Assembly: GCA_047636495.1 (NCBI GenBank)
Contig: JBLILH010000010.1
Location: forward strand, 1 to 64,000
Source: Endobugula sp047636495
GTDB taxonomy: Bacteria > Pseudomonadota > Gammaproteobacteria > Pseudomonadales > Cellvibrionaceae
Direction of reading: 5' to 3'
Length of the DNA: 64,000 nucleotides
A program made the translations under genes and the position numbers. Position 1 is the first letter of the stretch; the number at the start of each line of letters is the position of its first letter. Below are positions 36,425-46,499 of this stretch, piece after piece. The notes below the pieces were generated by a model. The model saw only the letters and a program-made list of their open reading frames with translations, was not told the origin of the DNA and made no database searches.

Positions 36425-37195
36425 TTAACGTACGATGCCCCGTGTCGACGATGTGAGCGAGTCAATAAATAACTGTAATGGCTGACAACGATCAACTAAC
36501 AGCTCAAGTTCAGCAAGCGCTTCTTGTGCCGTTAAGCCCTTTTTATAAACTAACTTAAAAGATTTTTGTAATACTTTAATATGTTCTTTTGAAAAGTCGC
36601 GTCTCGACAGACCTTCGGTATTAATTGTTTTAGCTTCGGCTGGCGATCCCGATACGATGACAAATGCAGGGACATCTTTACCAATCGTGCTACCCATTCC
36701 CGTGAAACAATGGGCCCCGATATGACAATATTGATGAACCAGCGTGTAGCCACCCAAAATAGCCCAGTCTCCCACATGAACGTGTCCAGCGAGCGCGGTA
36801 TTGTTAACTAAAATACAATGATCACCAATGACACTGTCGTGACCGACATGGACATAAGCCATCAATAAATTATGGTTCCCTATGGTAGTTTCTGAACGGT
36901 CTTGAACCGTCCCACGATGAATAGTGACGCCTTCGCGAATCACATTATTATCACCAATCACTAAGCGAGTGGCTTCGCCTTGATATTTTAGATCTGGGGT
37001 GGCGTCACCCACAGTAGAAAATTGGTATATGTGATTGTTTTCACCAATCACCGTTGGACCTTTGATAACCACATGGGGCTCTATGATAGAGCCCGCACCA
37101 ATCACAACATCAGCGCCAATAATAGAAAAGGCACCGATGCTCACGTTATCCGCTATTGTTGCTGTAGGGTCTATAATTGCTTGAGGATGAATCAT
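36425..37195 (-). CDS. lpxA: UDP-N-acetylglucosamine acyltransferase
   Basis: First step of lipid A synthesis, moving a 3-hydroxyacyl chain from ACP to UDP-GlcNAc. A left-handed beta-helix of hexapeptide repeats fills residues 1-185 (for example TATIADNVSIGAFSIIG), followed by a C-terminal helical domain. The catalytic histidine is H119 in the HVGHD segment, equivalent to E. coli H125. Length 256 against 262 in E. coli. 15 bp after fabZ in the same direction. Confidence 0.96.
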   Translation of the reverse strand: MIHPQAIIDPTATIADNVSIGAFSIIGADVVIGAGSIIEPHVVIKGPTVIGENNHIYQFSTVGDATPDLKYQGEATRLVIGDNNVIREGVTIHRGTVQDRSETTIGNHNLLMAYVHVGHDSVIGDHCILVNNTALAGHVHVGDWAILGGYTLVHQYCHIGAHCFTGMGSTIGKDVPAFVIVSGSPAEAKTINTEGLSRRDFSKEHIKVLQKSFKLVYKKGLTAQEALAELELLVDRCQPLQLFIDSLTSSTRGIVR

Positions 37196-37210
37196 TCCTT
37201 ACGATACAAC

Positions 37211-37645
37211 CTATACTTTTCTATCGGCACAGAGGATCGTCGCAGATGCAGCTAACTCTCCATCCACCGATGCTTGGCAATCAAACTTCCAAATACCACT
37301 TTTTTTAGACACCACTCTGGCTTCTAATTGCAGACGGTCACCGGGAATGACTGGGCGCCTAAAGCGTACTTTATCCGCGCCAGCAAATAAATATACTGAG
37401 CCATCTTGTGGCGTTTTATCCATAGTCTTAAAACCTAAAATACCCGAGGCTTGTGCCATCGCCTCAATGATCATCACGCCAGGAAAAATGGGTGCTTGGG
37501 GAAAGTGACCATTAAATACTTCTTCGTTAACAGTAATATTTTTATACGCCACTATAGACTCACCAATTTTTAAATCGACCACCCTGTCCACAAGCAGAAA
37601 CGGGTATCGATGAGGTAGCCATTTTTTAATTTCGGTTACATCCAT
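37211..37645 (-). CDS. fabZ: 3-hydroxyacyl-ACP dehydratase FabZ
   Basis: Hot-dog-fold dehydratase of fatty acid elongation. 144 residues with catalytic H47 (NGHFP) and E61 (IIEAMAQASGIL), and LPHRYPFLLVDRV at the N-terminus. FabZ competes with LpxA for 3-hydroxyacyl-ACP, and the two genes are adjacent as usual. ATG start. Confidence 0.96.
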   Translation of the reverse strand: MDVTEIKKWLPHRYPFLLVDRVVDLKIGESIVAYKNITVNEEVFNGHFPQAPIFPGVMIIEAMAQASGILGFKTMDKTPQDGSVYLFAGADKVRFRRPVIPGDRLQLEARVVSKKSGIWKFDCQASVDGELAASATILCADRKV

Positions 37646-37738
37646 TTTTTTTGCCTTGACTGATTTATACGTAATGGGTTGATATTATCTATTCTAAAAA
37701 GGCTGCTTTTCAGTGTGGCTGCCTGTATATTAATTTTT

Positions 37739-38749
37739 CTATAGCTTTCGAACAATACTATCTAAGTGATTAAAGCGTGCTGCGTTTTTACGCCATGTTT
37801 CAGTTCTATTCATTGGTGTCCCTGAAGAGTAAGAGCCAGGTTGTCCAATCGACCTAGTGACTAATGTCATCGCGGTGATATGTACATCATCTGTAATAGT
37901 AAGATGCCCGATAATCCCGACGGCACCGGCGATAGTGCAACGTTTACCTATTGTTGTACTACCAGCAATGCCGGTGCAAGCAGCAACTGCAGTATTTTCA
38001 CCTATCCGGACATTATGGGCAATTTGAATTTGGTTGTCGAGCTTGACTCCGTCAGCAATCACAGTATTGTCTAGCACCCCACGGTCAATCGTCGTGCCAG
38101 CGCCAATTTCAACATTACAACCAATATCGACCCCGCCTAATTGGTACACTTTTTGCCAACTCCCTCGGCCATCTTGTACTGGCGCAAAACCAAAACCATC
38201 GGATCCGATCACTACCTGACTATGAATGACCGTGTTATCACCTACAACGGTATTACCATAAACACATGCATTGGGATAAAAAATAACGTTCTCACCAATC
38301 GTCGTATTATCGCCAATATAACAACCCGCATAGATTATTGTACCGCGACCGATGGTAACATTTGCGCCAATGACAACATTCGCGCCGATATCGACATCAC
38401 TGGCAATTTGGCAGGAAGATCCAAAAACCACCGATGCATGCACCTCTCCTGACGCAGCGGCCAGAGTAGAAAAAAGCTCTGACACTTTAGCAAAAGCGTA
38501 ATAGGGATTTTCGGTAACTAGCTTATTACCTACAAAAAAATCTTGTTTATCAGGTAATAAAATGACACATCCGGCAGATGTTGTTGCCAAAAAAGACTCG
38601 TATGCCTTGTTAGATAAAAAAGAAATATCTTCATCAACTGCATTATCTAATGTATTGAGGCCAGTGATTATTTTTTCTTTATCTCCCACTAAGACGGCTC
38701 CAGCGAAGGCTGATATTTCTTCTAAGGGGTAAGCCATTTTATTTTTCAT
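37739..38749 (-). CDS. lpxD: UDP-3-O-(3-hydroxyacyl)glucosamine N-acyltransferase
   Basis: Third step of lipid A synthesis. N-terminal uridine-binding domain (LEEISAFAGAVLVGD to about 100), then a long hexapeptide beta-helix (about 105-305) and a short C-terminal helix. The catalytic histidine lies in DNQIQIAHNVRIGE. 336 residues, close to E. coli (341). An ATG four codons in (MAYPLEEI) could be the true start. Follows skp by 29 bases. Confidence 0.96.
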   Translation of the reverse strand: MKNKMAYPLEEISAFAGAVLVGDKEKIITGLNTLDNAVDEDISFLSNKAYESFLATTSAGCVILLPDKQDFFVGNKLVTENPYYAFAKVSELFSTLAAASGEVHASVVFGSSCQIASDVDIGANVVIGANVTIGRGTIIYAGCYIGDNTTIGENVIFYPNACVYGNTVVGDNTVIHSQVVIGSDGFGFAPVQDGRGSWQKVYQLGGVDIGCNVEIGAGTTIDRGVLDNTVIADGVKLDNQIQIAHNVRIGENTAVAACTGIAGSTTIGKRCTIAGAVGIIGHLTITDDVHITAMTLVTRSIGQPGSYSSGTPMNRTETWRKNAARFNHLDSIVRKL

Positions 38750-38778
38750 GGTATTAATGATATACCTTTGACAGCACT

Positions 38779-39291
38779 CTACTCATTAGCATTTAATTTC
38801 TTCACTAACTCTTCCGTAATATCAAACTCGGCCGTTCTAAAATAAACCGCTTGTGATTTGATGAGCAAGCCGATTTTTTTCTCATCAATTATTTGATTAA
38901 CCATCATCTCAACCTTGGGGGCTAACTCTTTCTGAATACTCGCATCCAGCCGACGGCGTATAGTTGTCTGCTGATCGGCTAGACTACTAAGCTCAGTGTA
39001 TACAGCCTGTCCTTTTTGCTGGTGCGCTTGCTTTTGCTCATCAGACCAAGTGAGCGATTTAGTTTCACTCTCTTTTTGTAGTTGGTCTAAAGACTGACGA
39101 GTTTGCTTTATTTGCGCTATCAAACTCTGGTAGTTTAGATCCGACTGAAGTGCTTTATACTGCTGGAGTGAATAATTTGATGCACGTAAAGCACCCTCTA
39201 AGTCGACTGTGGCAATATTTTCTGATGCAAAGACAGACGAGTGAGCAAGTGCACCAAAAAGCAGAAGGGTCAAGCATAGTATTTTTTTCAT
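38779..39291 (-). CDS. skp: Periplasmic chaperone Skp/OmpH
   Basis: 170-residue trimeric chaperone that holds unfolded outer membrane proteins in the periplasm for BamA. A signal peptide is evident (KKILCLTLLLFGALAHSSVFA, cleavage near 22). The mature part starts ENIATVDLEGAL and then forms a long coiled coil rich in Gln/Lys (about 45-115), as the tentacles of Skp. It follows bamA by 42 bases in the same direction, the standard pairing. Confidence 0.92.
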   Translation of the reverse strand: MKKILCLTLLLFGALAHSSVFASENIATVDLEGALRASNYSLQQYKALQSDLNYQSLIAQIKQTRQSLDQLQKESETKSLTWSDEQKQAHQQKGQAVYTELSSLADQQTTIRRRLDASIQKELAPKVEMMVNQIIDEKKIGLLIKSQAVYFRTAEFDITEELVKKLNANE

Positions 39292-39333
39292 AACGTAGTC
39301 ATTATCGTTTTGCTGTTTAACATAGGTAGGGAA

Positions 39334-41973
39334 TTAAAAACTCTGCCCGAGAGAAAATTGGAAACTTTCTGTTTTATCCGACGGCTGTTCTTGAATAGAC
39401 TTTGATATGTACATACTTAATGGGCCGACAGGCGACAACCATTGAATGCCAACACCCGCTGACGAGCTCAAGTTACCTAAATCTATATTACTACAGTTAA
39501 CTTGTGTACTGGCACAGTTATCAGAGAAAACATTACCGGCATCAACAAACAAAACCGTTCGTACTGACTTAACATTACGTGTAAAGGGTAATGGAAAAGC
39601 TAGCTCTACTCCTGTCTCCAATAGCATATTCCCGCCTATCGTTTGCACATCATCATCAGCATAAGTTTGCAGGCCGCCACCTGCATCGCTAACGTAGGCA
39701 AAGCCATCCTGATAAGGTGCCGCAAGAAATGATTTTGCCGGCGTTCCTTTAGGTCCCAAAGAACTTGTTTCAAACCCTCTAATCGAGTTACTCCCGCCTG
39801 AAAAAAAGTTTTCAAAGAAAGGCAATCCTTCAATGCTGCCATAACTATCGGCATAACCAATCTTGCCTTTCAATCTTAATGTGAGATTTTTCGTAAGAGC
39901 TCTATAGAACTGTGCATCATAAGACATTCTATAATATTCAATATCGCTACCCGGAACAGCCACATCAAATTTCAATTTTTGCGACCCCCCATTAGTAGGA
40001 AAAATACCCCGATTTAATGTGGACTCTGTCCATCCGAACTTAACATCTAGCGTGTTGAAGTCATTTCCATAAAGATCTAAAAAACCATCAGGAGATGATG
40101 CAACTTGAGCCTTCTGAGCTGGGGTAAGAACACCTGTTCTAGCGATTCCATCTGCCGATGTTTGCACCCCGCTGGTGACTGCATCATTCTCGTCGCGAAA
40201 ACCATTTCCGTTACTATCTGCAAATCCCGCAGTCACCAACGTATTCAAGTTATCCGCATCGATATACTCGCCTTGTACCCCTGAACGAAACCGAGGGCTA
40301 GCAGAGACCTCTTGGACCGCCTGAGCACCTGCGGTGACTTTAATATTTTCTATACCCACACCGAAGGAAATACGACTGTTCTCGGAAATAGGGTAGCCGA
40401 ATGTCACATCGACACCTAAACGGTCCGTAGAAAAACTCGCAATATCCAGTTCGTCTAAATTACGCTCCCGATAAAATAAGCTCACCCCTCGGCTTACCCC
40501 ATCTTGCGTGTAGTAAGGGTTGGAAAAATTAACACTATAACCTGTTTCAACATCACTACGATCAACTTGAAAACCAAAGGTATTTCCCGTGCCAAGCCAA
40601 TTTGACTGTTGTAAGCCTGCGCCAAAACTAATACCGCTACCCTGAGAAAATCCTAGACTCGCATTAATACTACCCGATGGCAGCTCAACAACCGTAAATA
40701 CCACGTCGATTTGATCTGGACTGCCAGGTATTGGTTCTGTTGTCATAATCACATCACTAAACAATGGTAAACGCTGCAGCCTCAGTTTGGATATCTGAAG
40801 CTTTCCAACAGATACTGGAGCACCCTCTAATTGGCGCATTTCACGTCTAAGCACATTATCCTGAGTGGCGACATTACCCCGAAAAACGATTCTTCTGACA
40901 TAATTAATACTACCTGGATTAATAAAAAAAGTGATTTTTGCACTTTTTTCATCTTTATTAAGTTCCGGTACACCACTCACTTTTGCATAACTGTAACCAT
41001 CATCACCTAAGCGTTTTTCAATAGTATGGGAGACGGCAAATAGACGCTCTTGGGAAAATGTATCGCCTTCTTTAACGGAAACTAACGCATTCACTTCATC
41101 GATCGATATAATAGGGTCACCCGATATATCCACGGCGCTCACCTCATATTGCTTGCCCTCAAAGATATTAATTGTAATATAGACCGACTCTTTATCAGGG
41201 CTCAGAGAAACTTGTGTCGATGTCGTTTCAAATTCTAGATAACCCCGGTTTAAATAGAACGTTTTCAAACCTTCTAAATCACCGGCTAGTTTTTGGTTAG
41301 CATACTGATCATTACCCGTCACCCAAGACCAACGACCTGTTTCTTTCACTTCAAACAGTTCCTTAAGCTCTTCATCTTTATATTGCTTGTTACCGACGAT
41401 ATTGACGTGTTTAATCTCGGCAACCTCACCTTCTATAATTTTTATCGCTACATTAACTTGATTTTGTTCTAAGTCGATAACTTTAGTCTGTATTTTGGTA
41501 GCGTAACGTCCAATATCGCTATACTGAGCGTTTAACTCTCGTTCAATTTTATCTAGTGCCGATTGTTTAAAAATTTCGCCTTCTGCCAAACCAATATTTT
41601 TAAGGCCCACTAATAATGCCTCTGTATCAAGCACACTGTTGCCGGCAACCGCTATATTGCTCACGGCAGGCCTTTCAACAACATTCAAAACAAGCACGTT
41701 ATCTTCAACTGCAATGTCGATATTGGAAAAAAACTCCGTTTTAAACACTTTTCGGACGGCATCCTGCATTTCAAGAGATGTCACATCTGAATTAGCTTCA
41801 ATGGGCAAGACAGCAAAAATCGCTTTTGCTGAAACGCGCTGTAAGCCATCAATACGAATATCGTCGACACGAAAAGTGTCAGCCGACACACTGAACGACA
41901 ATAACGCAATACTAAAGAGGCATACTGATGTAACACAGCGAATAAGGTAGGTGGTGTGCATAAATAGTTTCAT
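39334..41973 (-). CDS. bamA: Outer membrane protein assembly factor BamA
   Basis: Essential Omp85 protein that folds and inserts outer membrane beta-barrels. Signal peptide at about 1-31, five POTRA domains (about 33-430), then a 16-strand barrel ending in phenylalanine (FQFSLGQSF). The loop-6 IRGF motif is present in GGSNSIRGFETS. At 879 residues it is about 70 longer than E. coli. Much of the excess is an acidic insert in a predicted surface loop around 565-645. There, residues 586-597 (DSNGNGFRDEND) match a calcium-binding D-x-N-x-N-G-x-x-D-x-x-D loop. Lies between rseP and skp. Confidence 0.96.
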   Translation of the reverse strand: MKLFMHTTYLIRCVTSVCLFSIALLSFSVSADTFRVDDIRIDGLQRVSAKAIFAVLPIEANSDVTSLEMQDAVRKVFKTEFFSNIDIAVEDNVLVLNVVERPAVSNIAVAGNSVLDTEALLVGLKNIGLAEGEIFKQSALDKIERELNAQYSDIGRYATKIQTKVIDLEQNQVNVAIKIIEGEVAEIKHVNIVGNKQYKDEELKELFEVKETGRWSWVTGNDQYANQKLAGDLEGLKTFYLNRGYLEFETTSTQVSLSPDKESVYITINIFEGKQYEVSAVDISGDPIISIDEVNALVSVKEGDTFSQERLFAVSHTIEKRLGDDGYSYAKVSGVPELNKDEKSAKITFFINPGSINYVRRIVFRGNVATQDNVLRREMRQLEGAPVSVGKLQISKLRLQRLPLFSDVIMTTEPIPGSPDQIDVVFTVVELPSGSINASLGFSQGSGISFGAGLQQSNWLGTGNTFGFQVDRSDVETGYSVNFSNPYYTQDGVSRGVSLFYRERNLDELDIASFSTDRLGVDVTFGYPISENSRISFGVGIENIKVTAGAQAVQEVSASPRFRSGVQGEYIDADNLNTLVTAGFADSNGNGFRDENDAVTSGVQTSADGIARTGVLTPAQKAQVASSPDGFLDLYGNDFNTLDVKFGWTESTLNRGIFPTNGGSQKLKFDVAVPGSDIEYYRMSYDAQFYRALTKNLTLRLKGKIGYADSYGSIEGLPFFENFFSGGSNSIRGFETSSLGPKGTPAKSFLAAPYQDGFAYVSDAGGGLQTYADDDVQTIGGNMLLETGVELAFPLPFTRNVKSVRTVLFVDAGNVFSDNCASTQVNCSNIDLGNLSSSAGVGIQWLSPVGPLSMYISKSIQEQPSDKTESFQFSLGQSF

Positions 41974-42079
41974 ACAATATAGTTTATCAATAGAGTTTTT
42001 CTTACAAAGTAAGACAAGGATTTGTTAGTTCTGATGACCTGAAGATCATCTCGTGTATGTACTGACGAATATACCTTAA

Positions 42080-43471
42080 CTAAAAGAAAATCCGCCTTAA
42101 GTCGTTCACATGTGCCAGAACCATGATACTCAATATACAGGCCAAGCCAATTTGGTAACCTATCAACTGAATCTTTTCTGATACAGGACTACCTTTTATC
42201 AGTTCCACCACATAATAAAGCAAATGGCCGCCATCTAACACTGGTATAGGCAATAAATTAAACACCCCTAAGCTAACACTTAAGTACGCAATAAACGCAA
42301 GATAGAATAACACACCGGCTTTTGCTGAATCACCGGCTGCTTGCGCGATCGTAAATGTGCCGCTTAGATTTTTTGTGGATACATCTGCAACAATCAACTT
42401 TTTAATAAAGGACAGTATAAATCCTGCTTGCTCTACCGTGCGTCGCAAGCCTTCAGCGAATGCACCGAGCGGACTGTAGTGGATATCACGAACCATATTA
42501 TCGGGCCACGACAACGAAGTGGAAACACCTGCTTGCCCAATATCACCCTCCTTGTCTTGGGTAACACGTCGAGGAGTTAAAGCTATATTAATTTGCTCAT
42601 CCCCGCGTTGAATCAGTAAGTCGATTAACACATCAGGTCGAGCGCGAACATAACTCACCCAGTCTTGCCAATACTTGACCTCTACACCATCGGCAAGAAG
42701 CACCTTGTCACCGGACTGTAGTCCAGAAAAATCTGCGGCGCTATTGGAAACCACTTGATTAATAACCGTTTCAGCATCAGGCATAAACTGCACAATACCT
42801 AACTCTTGAAATAAATCCGGCGCTTCATTGTCGTGTAGCCAACGATTAATGGGTAAACGTACTATTCGACCCGTCGTCGAAGCCGAGATTATTTCATCTA
42901 TCTTGACCTGCGGTGCTGAATTAAACGCCTGTACCGATAATTCAATATACCCACTATCACCCATCCGGTGAAGTAAGCGAGAGAACACGTTATTCCACGT
43001 CATTACTGGATCGCCATCGACAGCGATAATTTCATCGCCTGCGCGTAAGCCTGCTTGTGCTGCAATTCCTTCAGCAGGCAAATCTCCGGTTACCGGCACC
43101 ACGCCCTGACTACCCGATAACGCAATAACAAAATAAAGTAATATCGCTAAAATAAAATTAGCTAGTGGGCCAGCAACGACGATAGCCATACGCTGCCAGA
43201 CGGTTTTTTGTGAAAATGCGGATGACAATTCATTGGGCGCGACCTCTCCTTCACGCTCATCAAGCATTTTCACATAACCACCTAAAGGAATGGCTGCCAA
43301 GGTATATTCAGTCCCTAACCGGTCTTTCCATGTTGCCAAGGGTGTACCGAAGCCAACAGAAAAACGGATGACTTTCACTCCACAACGGCGGGCAACATAA
43401 AAGTGGCCAAATTCATGAATAGTGACCAACACACCTAAAGCCAGTAAAAAATAAAGAATCGTTAAAATCAT
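42080..43471 (-). CDS. rseP: Intramembrane zinc protease RseP
   Basis: Site-2 protease that cuts the anti-sigma factor RseA inside the membrane and so frees sigma-E during envelope stress. HEFGH zinc motif at 19-23 in the first helix. Two periplasmic PDZ domains (about 125-310) hold GLRAGDEIIAVDGDPV and GLQSGDKVLLADG. The second metal site is LLPIPVLDGGHLLYY near 405-419. 463 residues (E. coli 450). Its ATG overlaps the dxr stop as ATGA, which suggests translational coupling. Confidence 0.96.
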   Translation of the reverse strand: MILTILYFLLALGVLVTIHEFGHFYVARRCGVKVIRFSVGFGTPLATWKDRLGTEYTLAAIPLGGYVKMLDEREGEVAPNELSSAFSQKTVWQRMAIVVAGPLANFILAILLYFVIALSGSQGVVPVTGDLPAEGIAAQAGLRAGDEIIAVDGDPVMTWNNVFSRLLHRMGDSGYIELSVQAFNSAPQVKIDEIISASTTGRIVRLPINRWLHDNEAPDLFQELGIVQFMPDAETVINQVVSNSAADFSGLQSGDKVLLADGVEVKYWQDWVSYVRARPDVLIDLLIQRGDEQINIALTPRRVTQDKEGDIGQAGVSTSLSWPDNMVRDIHYSPLGAFAEGLRRTVEQAGFILSFIKKLIVADVSTKNLSGTFTIAQAAGDSAKAGVLFYLAFIAYLSVSLGVFNLLPIPVLDGGHLLYYVVELIKGSPVSEKIQLIGYQIGLACILSIMVLAHVNDLRRIFF

Positions 43472-44676
43472 GACATATTTCCTATTTGCTGCAGTGTTAA
43501 ACTACGCGCATAACCGTCAAGCGCAATAACCGCTTCAATCTCATCTGGCTCGCGCCAAACGGCTTTACTCATCACTCGCTGTAAACTATCCATCATAGCG
43601 CCAAAACTAAGCCGGGATGCAAGAAACGCATCAACCACAATCTCATTAGCGGCGTTCAACACGGTCGCGGCGCCGATACCCGCTTTAGATGCATCAATCG
43701 CTAACTGAAGTGCTGGAAAGTTTGTATTATCTGGCGCTTCGAAGTCTAATCGTGCCGCTGCGATAATATCTAAACTGGATACCCCCGAGTCGATTCGCTC
43801 AGGGTAAGCTAAACCATGAGCGATGGGCGTGCGCATATCCGGATTGCCCAACTGCGCTAAAACAGAACCGTCAACATATTCGACCATAGAGTGAATAATG
43901 CTCTGGGGATGAATAACCACTTCTATCAATGATGGCGACACATCGAACAACCACCTTGCCTCAATAAACTCTAAACCCTTATTCATTAGGCTAGCTGAAT
44001 CGACAGAAATTTTACGCCCCATCGACCAGTTGGGATGAGCGCACGCCTGTTCAGGTGTTGCTGACCTAATCGCCGCTGTTGACCACCCTCTTAGCGGCCC
44101 CCCCGACCCCGTTAGCAAGATCTTACGCACGCTTGTCTGCACATTGGGCGCTTGAGGCAAGCACTGAAAAATGGCGTTATGCTCACTATCAATAGGCAGC
44201 AGTTGCGCACCCGAGTCGCTAACCGCCTGCATAAACAAACTCCCCGCCATCACTAACGCTTCCTTGTTTGCCAGCAATACTTTTTTGCCGGTTTTTACTG
44301 CCGACATTGTGGGTAACAGTCCAGCGCCACCGACTATAGCCGCCATCACTGTATGCACGTCATCATGTGCGGCAACATCACATATGGCTTGAGTACCCGA
44401 TAGCACCTCAGTATTTATTTTTGCTTCGCGCAACAAAGAAGACAACTCAACTGCTGATACCGGATCCTGCATCACCGCAAACGCGGGACGATGAACCACA
44501 CATTGCTGGAATAAACGCTGACTATTGGTATTGGCCGTAAGAGCAAAAACAGCAAAACGATCTGGATGGCGGCTGATGACATCCAACGTACTCACGCCAA
44601 TGGAGCCTGTCGAACCTAGCACGGTAATTTGTTGAGCGCTAGAAGGCTGAGCGAGGGGTGATGATGGTAGCGTCAT
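43468..44676 (-). CDS. dxr: 1-deoxy-D-xylulose 5-phosphate reductoisomerase
   Basis: NADPH- and metal-dependent second step of the MEP isoprenoid pathway, which supplies precursors for UppS. I start at ATG 44674-44676 (MTLPSSPLAQ), since the family N-terminus ITVLGSTGSIGVSTLDVI lies about 18 residues later; an ATG 24 codons upstream would overlap cdsA. Further signatures: LLANKEALVMAG, LLPIDSEHNAIFQCL, SGGPLRGW, NWSMGRKISVDSASLMNKGLE. About 402 residues, as expected. Confidence 0.96.
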   Translation of the reverse strand: MTLPSSPLAQPSSAQQITVLGSTGSIGVSTLDVISRHPDRFAVFALTANTNSQRLFQQCVVHRPAFAVMQDPVSAVELSSLLREAKINTEVLSGTQAICDVAAHDDVHTVMAAIVGGAGLLPTMSAVKTGKKVLLANKEALVMAGSLFMQAVSDSGAQLLPIDSEHNAIFQCLPQAPNVQTSVRKILLTGSGGPLRGWSTAAIRSATPEQACAHPNWSMGRKISVDSASLMNKGLEFIEARWLFDVSPSLIEVVIHPQSIIHSMVEYVDGSVLAQLGNPDMRTPIAHGLAYPERIDSGVSSLDIIAAARLDFEAPDNTNFPALQLAIDASKAGIGAATVLNAANEIVVDAFLASRLSFGAMMDSLQRVMSKAVWREPDEIEAVIALDGYARSLTLQQIGNMS

Positions 44677-44716
44677 GAACAAAAAAACCTTATAAATGGA
44701 TGCTTGTGAAAAAACG

Positions 44717-45553
44717 CTACCAGCTAGAGATGGCAAGTGTAAGTGCAAATATAGGGACGGCCGCCGTCAATCCGTCAATTCGATCCAAAATACCGCCATG
44801 CCCCGGCAAAATTGAACCACTATCTTTAATACCACGATGACGTTTGACCATACTTTCTAATAAATCACCCAAAACTGAGGCAAATGCAGTGGGTATAACG
44901 ACCAATAATGTTAGCAGTAGATTTTTATCCGCAACGTAGGCAACCACAAATGCCAGCACGATGCAGGCTAATACACCGCCCATGACCCCTTCCCATGACT
45001 TTCCAGGACTCACTTCTTTTGCCAACTTACGTCGGCCAAAAGCGCGACCCGAAAAGTAGGCAAAAACATCCGCTGTAGATACTATCGCTGCAAGCCATAA
45101 AATAAGCCGAGTACCAGAGGGTTGCTGGTACAAATAAAATATCCCTATCAGACAAGGCAGCAACACAAATAGCCCCATTATTAAACGCACCCAGCGGCTT
45201 CCCCACAACACACCACTAGAAGGATATCCCTGCACCCATAGCAAGGCAATAGCCCACCAAGCGCCAGCCGTAGTCAACACAGTGAGCACGTTATTGTCGT
45301 TAACGTTGGGGGAAGAAAAACCATTCGACATACCTGTAAAGTCCAAGATACCGAGGCTAGCGGTAAATACTAATACGCAATAAACTGCGCGCTGGCGCTT
45401 TTGCGGAAAACCAGACAGGTCAGACCACTCCCATGCAGCAATAAGTATCACTACTGCGACCAAACTAATAAACCAAGGCGAAGGTAACAATAGAAGATCA
45501 AGTAAGAAAACAGCCACTAAAAAAACTGCAGTGATTATCCGTTTTTTAAGCAT
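44717..45553 (-). CDS. cdsA: Phosphatidate cytidylyltransferase CdsA
   Basis: Inner-membrane enzyme making CDP-diacylglycerol from CTP and phosphatidic acid, the branch point of phospholipid synthesis. 278 residues with about eight membrane helices. The family signature near the C-terminus is S-x(4)-R-x(2)-G-x-K-D-x(6)-P-G-H-G-G-x(2)-D-R-x-D, seen as ESMVKRHRGIKDSGSILPGH and then GGILDRIDGL. PGKSWEGVMGG is also present. Lies between uppS and dxr. Confidence 0.95.
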   Translation of the reverse strand: MLKKRIITAVFLVAVFLLDLLLLPSPWFISLVAVVILIAAWEWSDLSGFPQKRQRAVYCVLVFTASLGILDFTGMSNGFSSPNVNDNNVLTVLTTAGAWWAIALLWVQGYPSSGVLWGSRWVRLIMGLFVLLPCLIGIFYLYQQPSGTRLILWLAAIVSTADVFAYFSGRAFGRRKLAKEVSPGKSWEGVMGGVLACIVLAFVVAYVADKNLLLTLLVVIPTAFASVLGDLLESMVKRHRGIKDSGSILPGHGGILDRIDGLTAAVPIFALTLAISSW

Positions 45554-45641
45554 TTTGGTGACTCGCTAAGGAGCGCATATCGGTGTGTAAAAAATGTGGA
45601 TTATGCATGAATTTAAGTCTGTATATTTCAGTAAGAAATCA

Positions 45642-45670
45642 CCTTAAAGCAGTAAAGATAGGCTTTAAGG
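45642..45670 (-). terminator. Hairpin in the uppS-cdsA gap
   Basis: CCTTAAAGC (45642-45650) and GCTTTAAGG (45662-45670) form a 9-bp stem with an 11-base loop in the 136-bp gap between uppS and cdsA. On the minus strand the bases that follow are TGATTTCTT, a poor U-tract, so it may be an attenuator or an mRNA-stabilising structure. Confidence 0.4.
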
Positions 45671-45689
45671 CACCGCTATAAATTTATTA

Positions 45690-46433
45690 TTATTCGCCAG
45701 TAAACAGCTGTTCTGCGGTTAAACCAAAACGCCGCTGACGCATTTTGTACTCTGCCACAGCCTTGGCTAACGATTCAGCGTCAAAGTCTGGCCATAGTTC
45801 GTCGGTAAAATACAGTTCGGCGTAGGCTACCTGCCACAGTAAAAAATTACTGATGCGCGTTTCACCGCCGGTTCTAATCAATAAGTCTAGCGGTGGTAAA
45901 TCTGACAACGACAGGCGACTTGTCAACATCTTTTCGTTGATCTCTTCAAGACACAACTGGCCCTCACTAACCTGCTGAGCGATAGCTTTAGCTGCCTGCG
46001 CTATATCCCACTGACCACCGTAATCCGCGGCAATCACTAGGGTACGATCGCCTTCGCAGGCTGTTTTTTCGGCTTTATCAATCGCTGCCAACAACTGACT
46101 GCTAAAACGCTCACGACTACCCATGATCCGCAAACGAACGCCTTGTTTTTTTAGTTTTTTCGATTCATTCGACAAGTACACATGAAATAGCGACATTAAT
46201 GCCTCTACTTCCTTCACGGGGCGCTGCCAGTTTTCACTACTAAAAGCAAAAACCGTCAGCACGCTAATATCGTGTTCTTTACATGCTGATAACACATCAC
46301 GAAGACGTTCAACACCGGCTTTATGGCCTGCTATACCGATTTTTCCCTGCTGTTTTGCCCAACGATTATTGCCATCCATGATAATAGCGAGGTGATTGAG
46401 CGAAGACGTGCTGGGGGTTTCTTGTGCGGCCAA
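45690..46433 (-). CDS. uppS: Undecaprenyl diphosphate synthase (cis-prenyltransferase)
   Basis: Adds eight isopentenyl units to farnesyl diphosphate to make the C55 carrier used in peptidoglycan and O-antigen synthesis. Catalytic D20 in IIMDGNNRWAKQQG; FAFSSENWQRP and the C-terminal LIRTGGETRISNFLLWQVAY block are intact, with a final E-L-Y-F-T-D segment. 247 residues. The start codon is TTG (46431-46433), with TTAGG about 9 bases before it; the only later ATG is inside the active-site motif, so TTG must be used. Confidence 0.95.
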   Translation of the reverse strand: MAAQETPSTSSLNHLAIIMDGNNRWAKQQGKIGIAGHKAGVERLRDVLSACKEHDISVLTVFAFSSENWQRPVKEVEALMSLFHVYLSNESKKLKKQGVRLRIMGSRERFSSQLLAAIDKAEKTACEGDRTLVIAADYGGQWDIAQAAKAIAQQVSEGQLCLEEINEKMLTSRLSLSDLPPLDLLIRTGGETRISNFLLWQVAYAELYFTDELWPDFDAESLAKAVAEYKMRQRRFGLTAEQLFTGE

Positions 46434-46499
46434 ATGATTACCTAATTAAACAATGTGTACTCAACATAACCTGAGAAAAACGGTTAGAACCATCAAACC

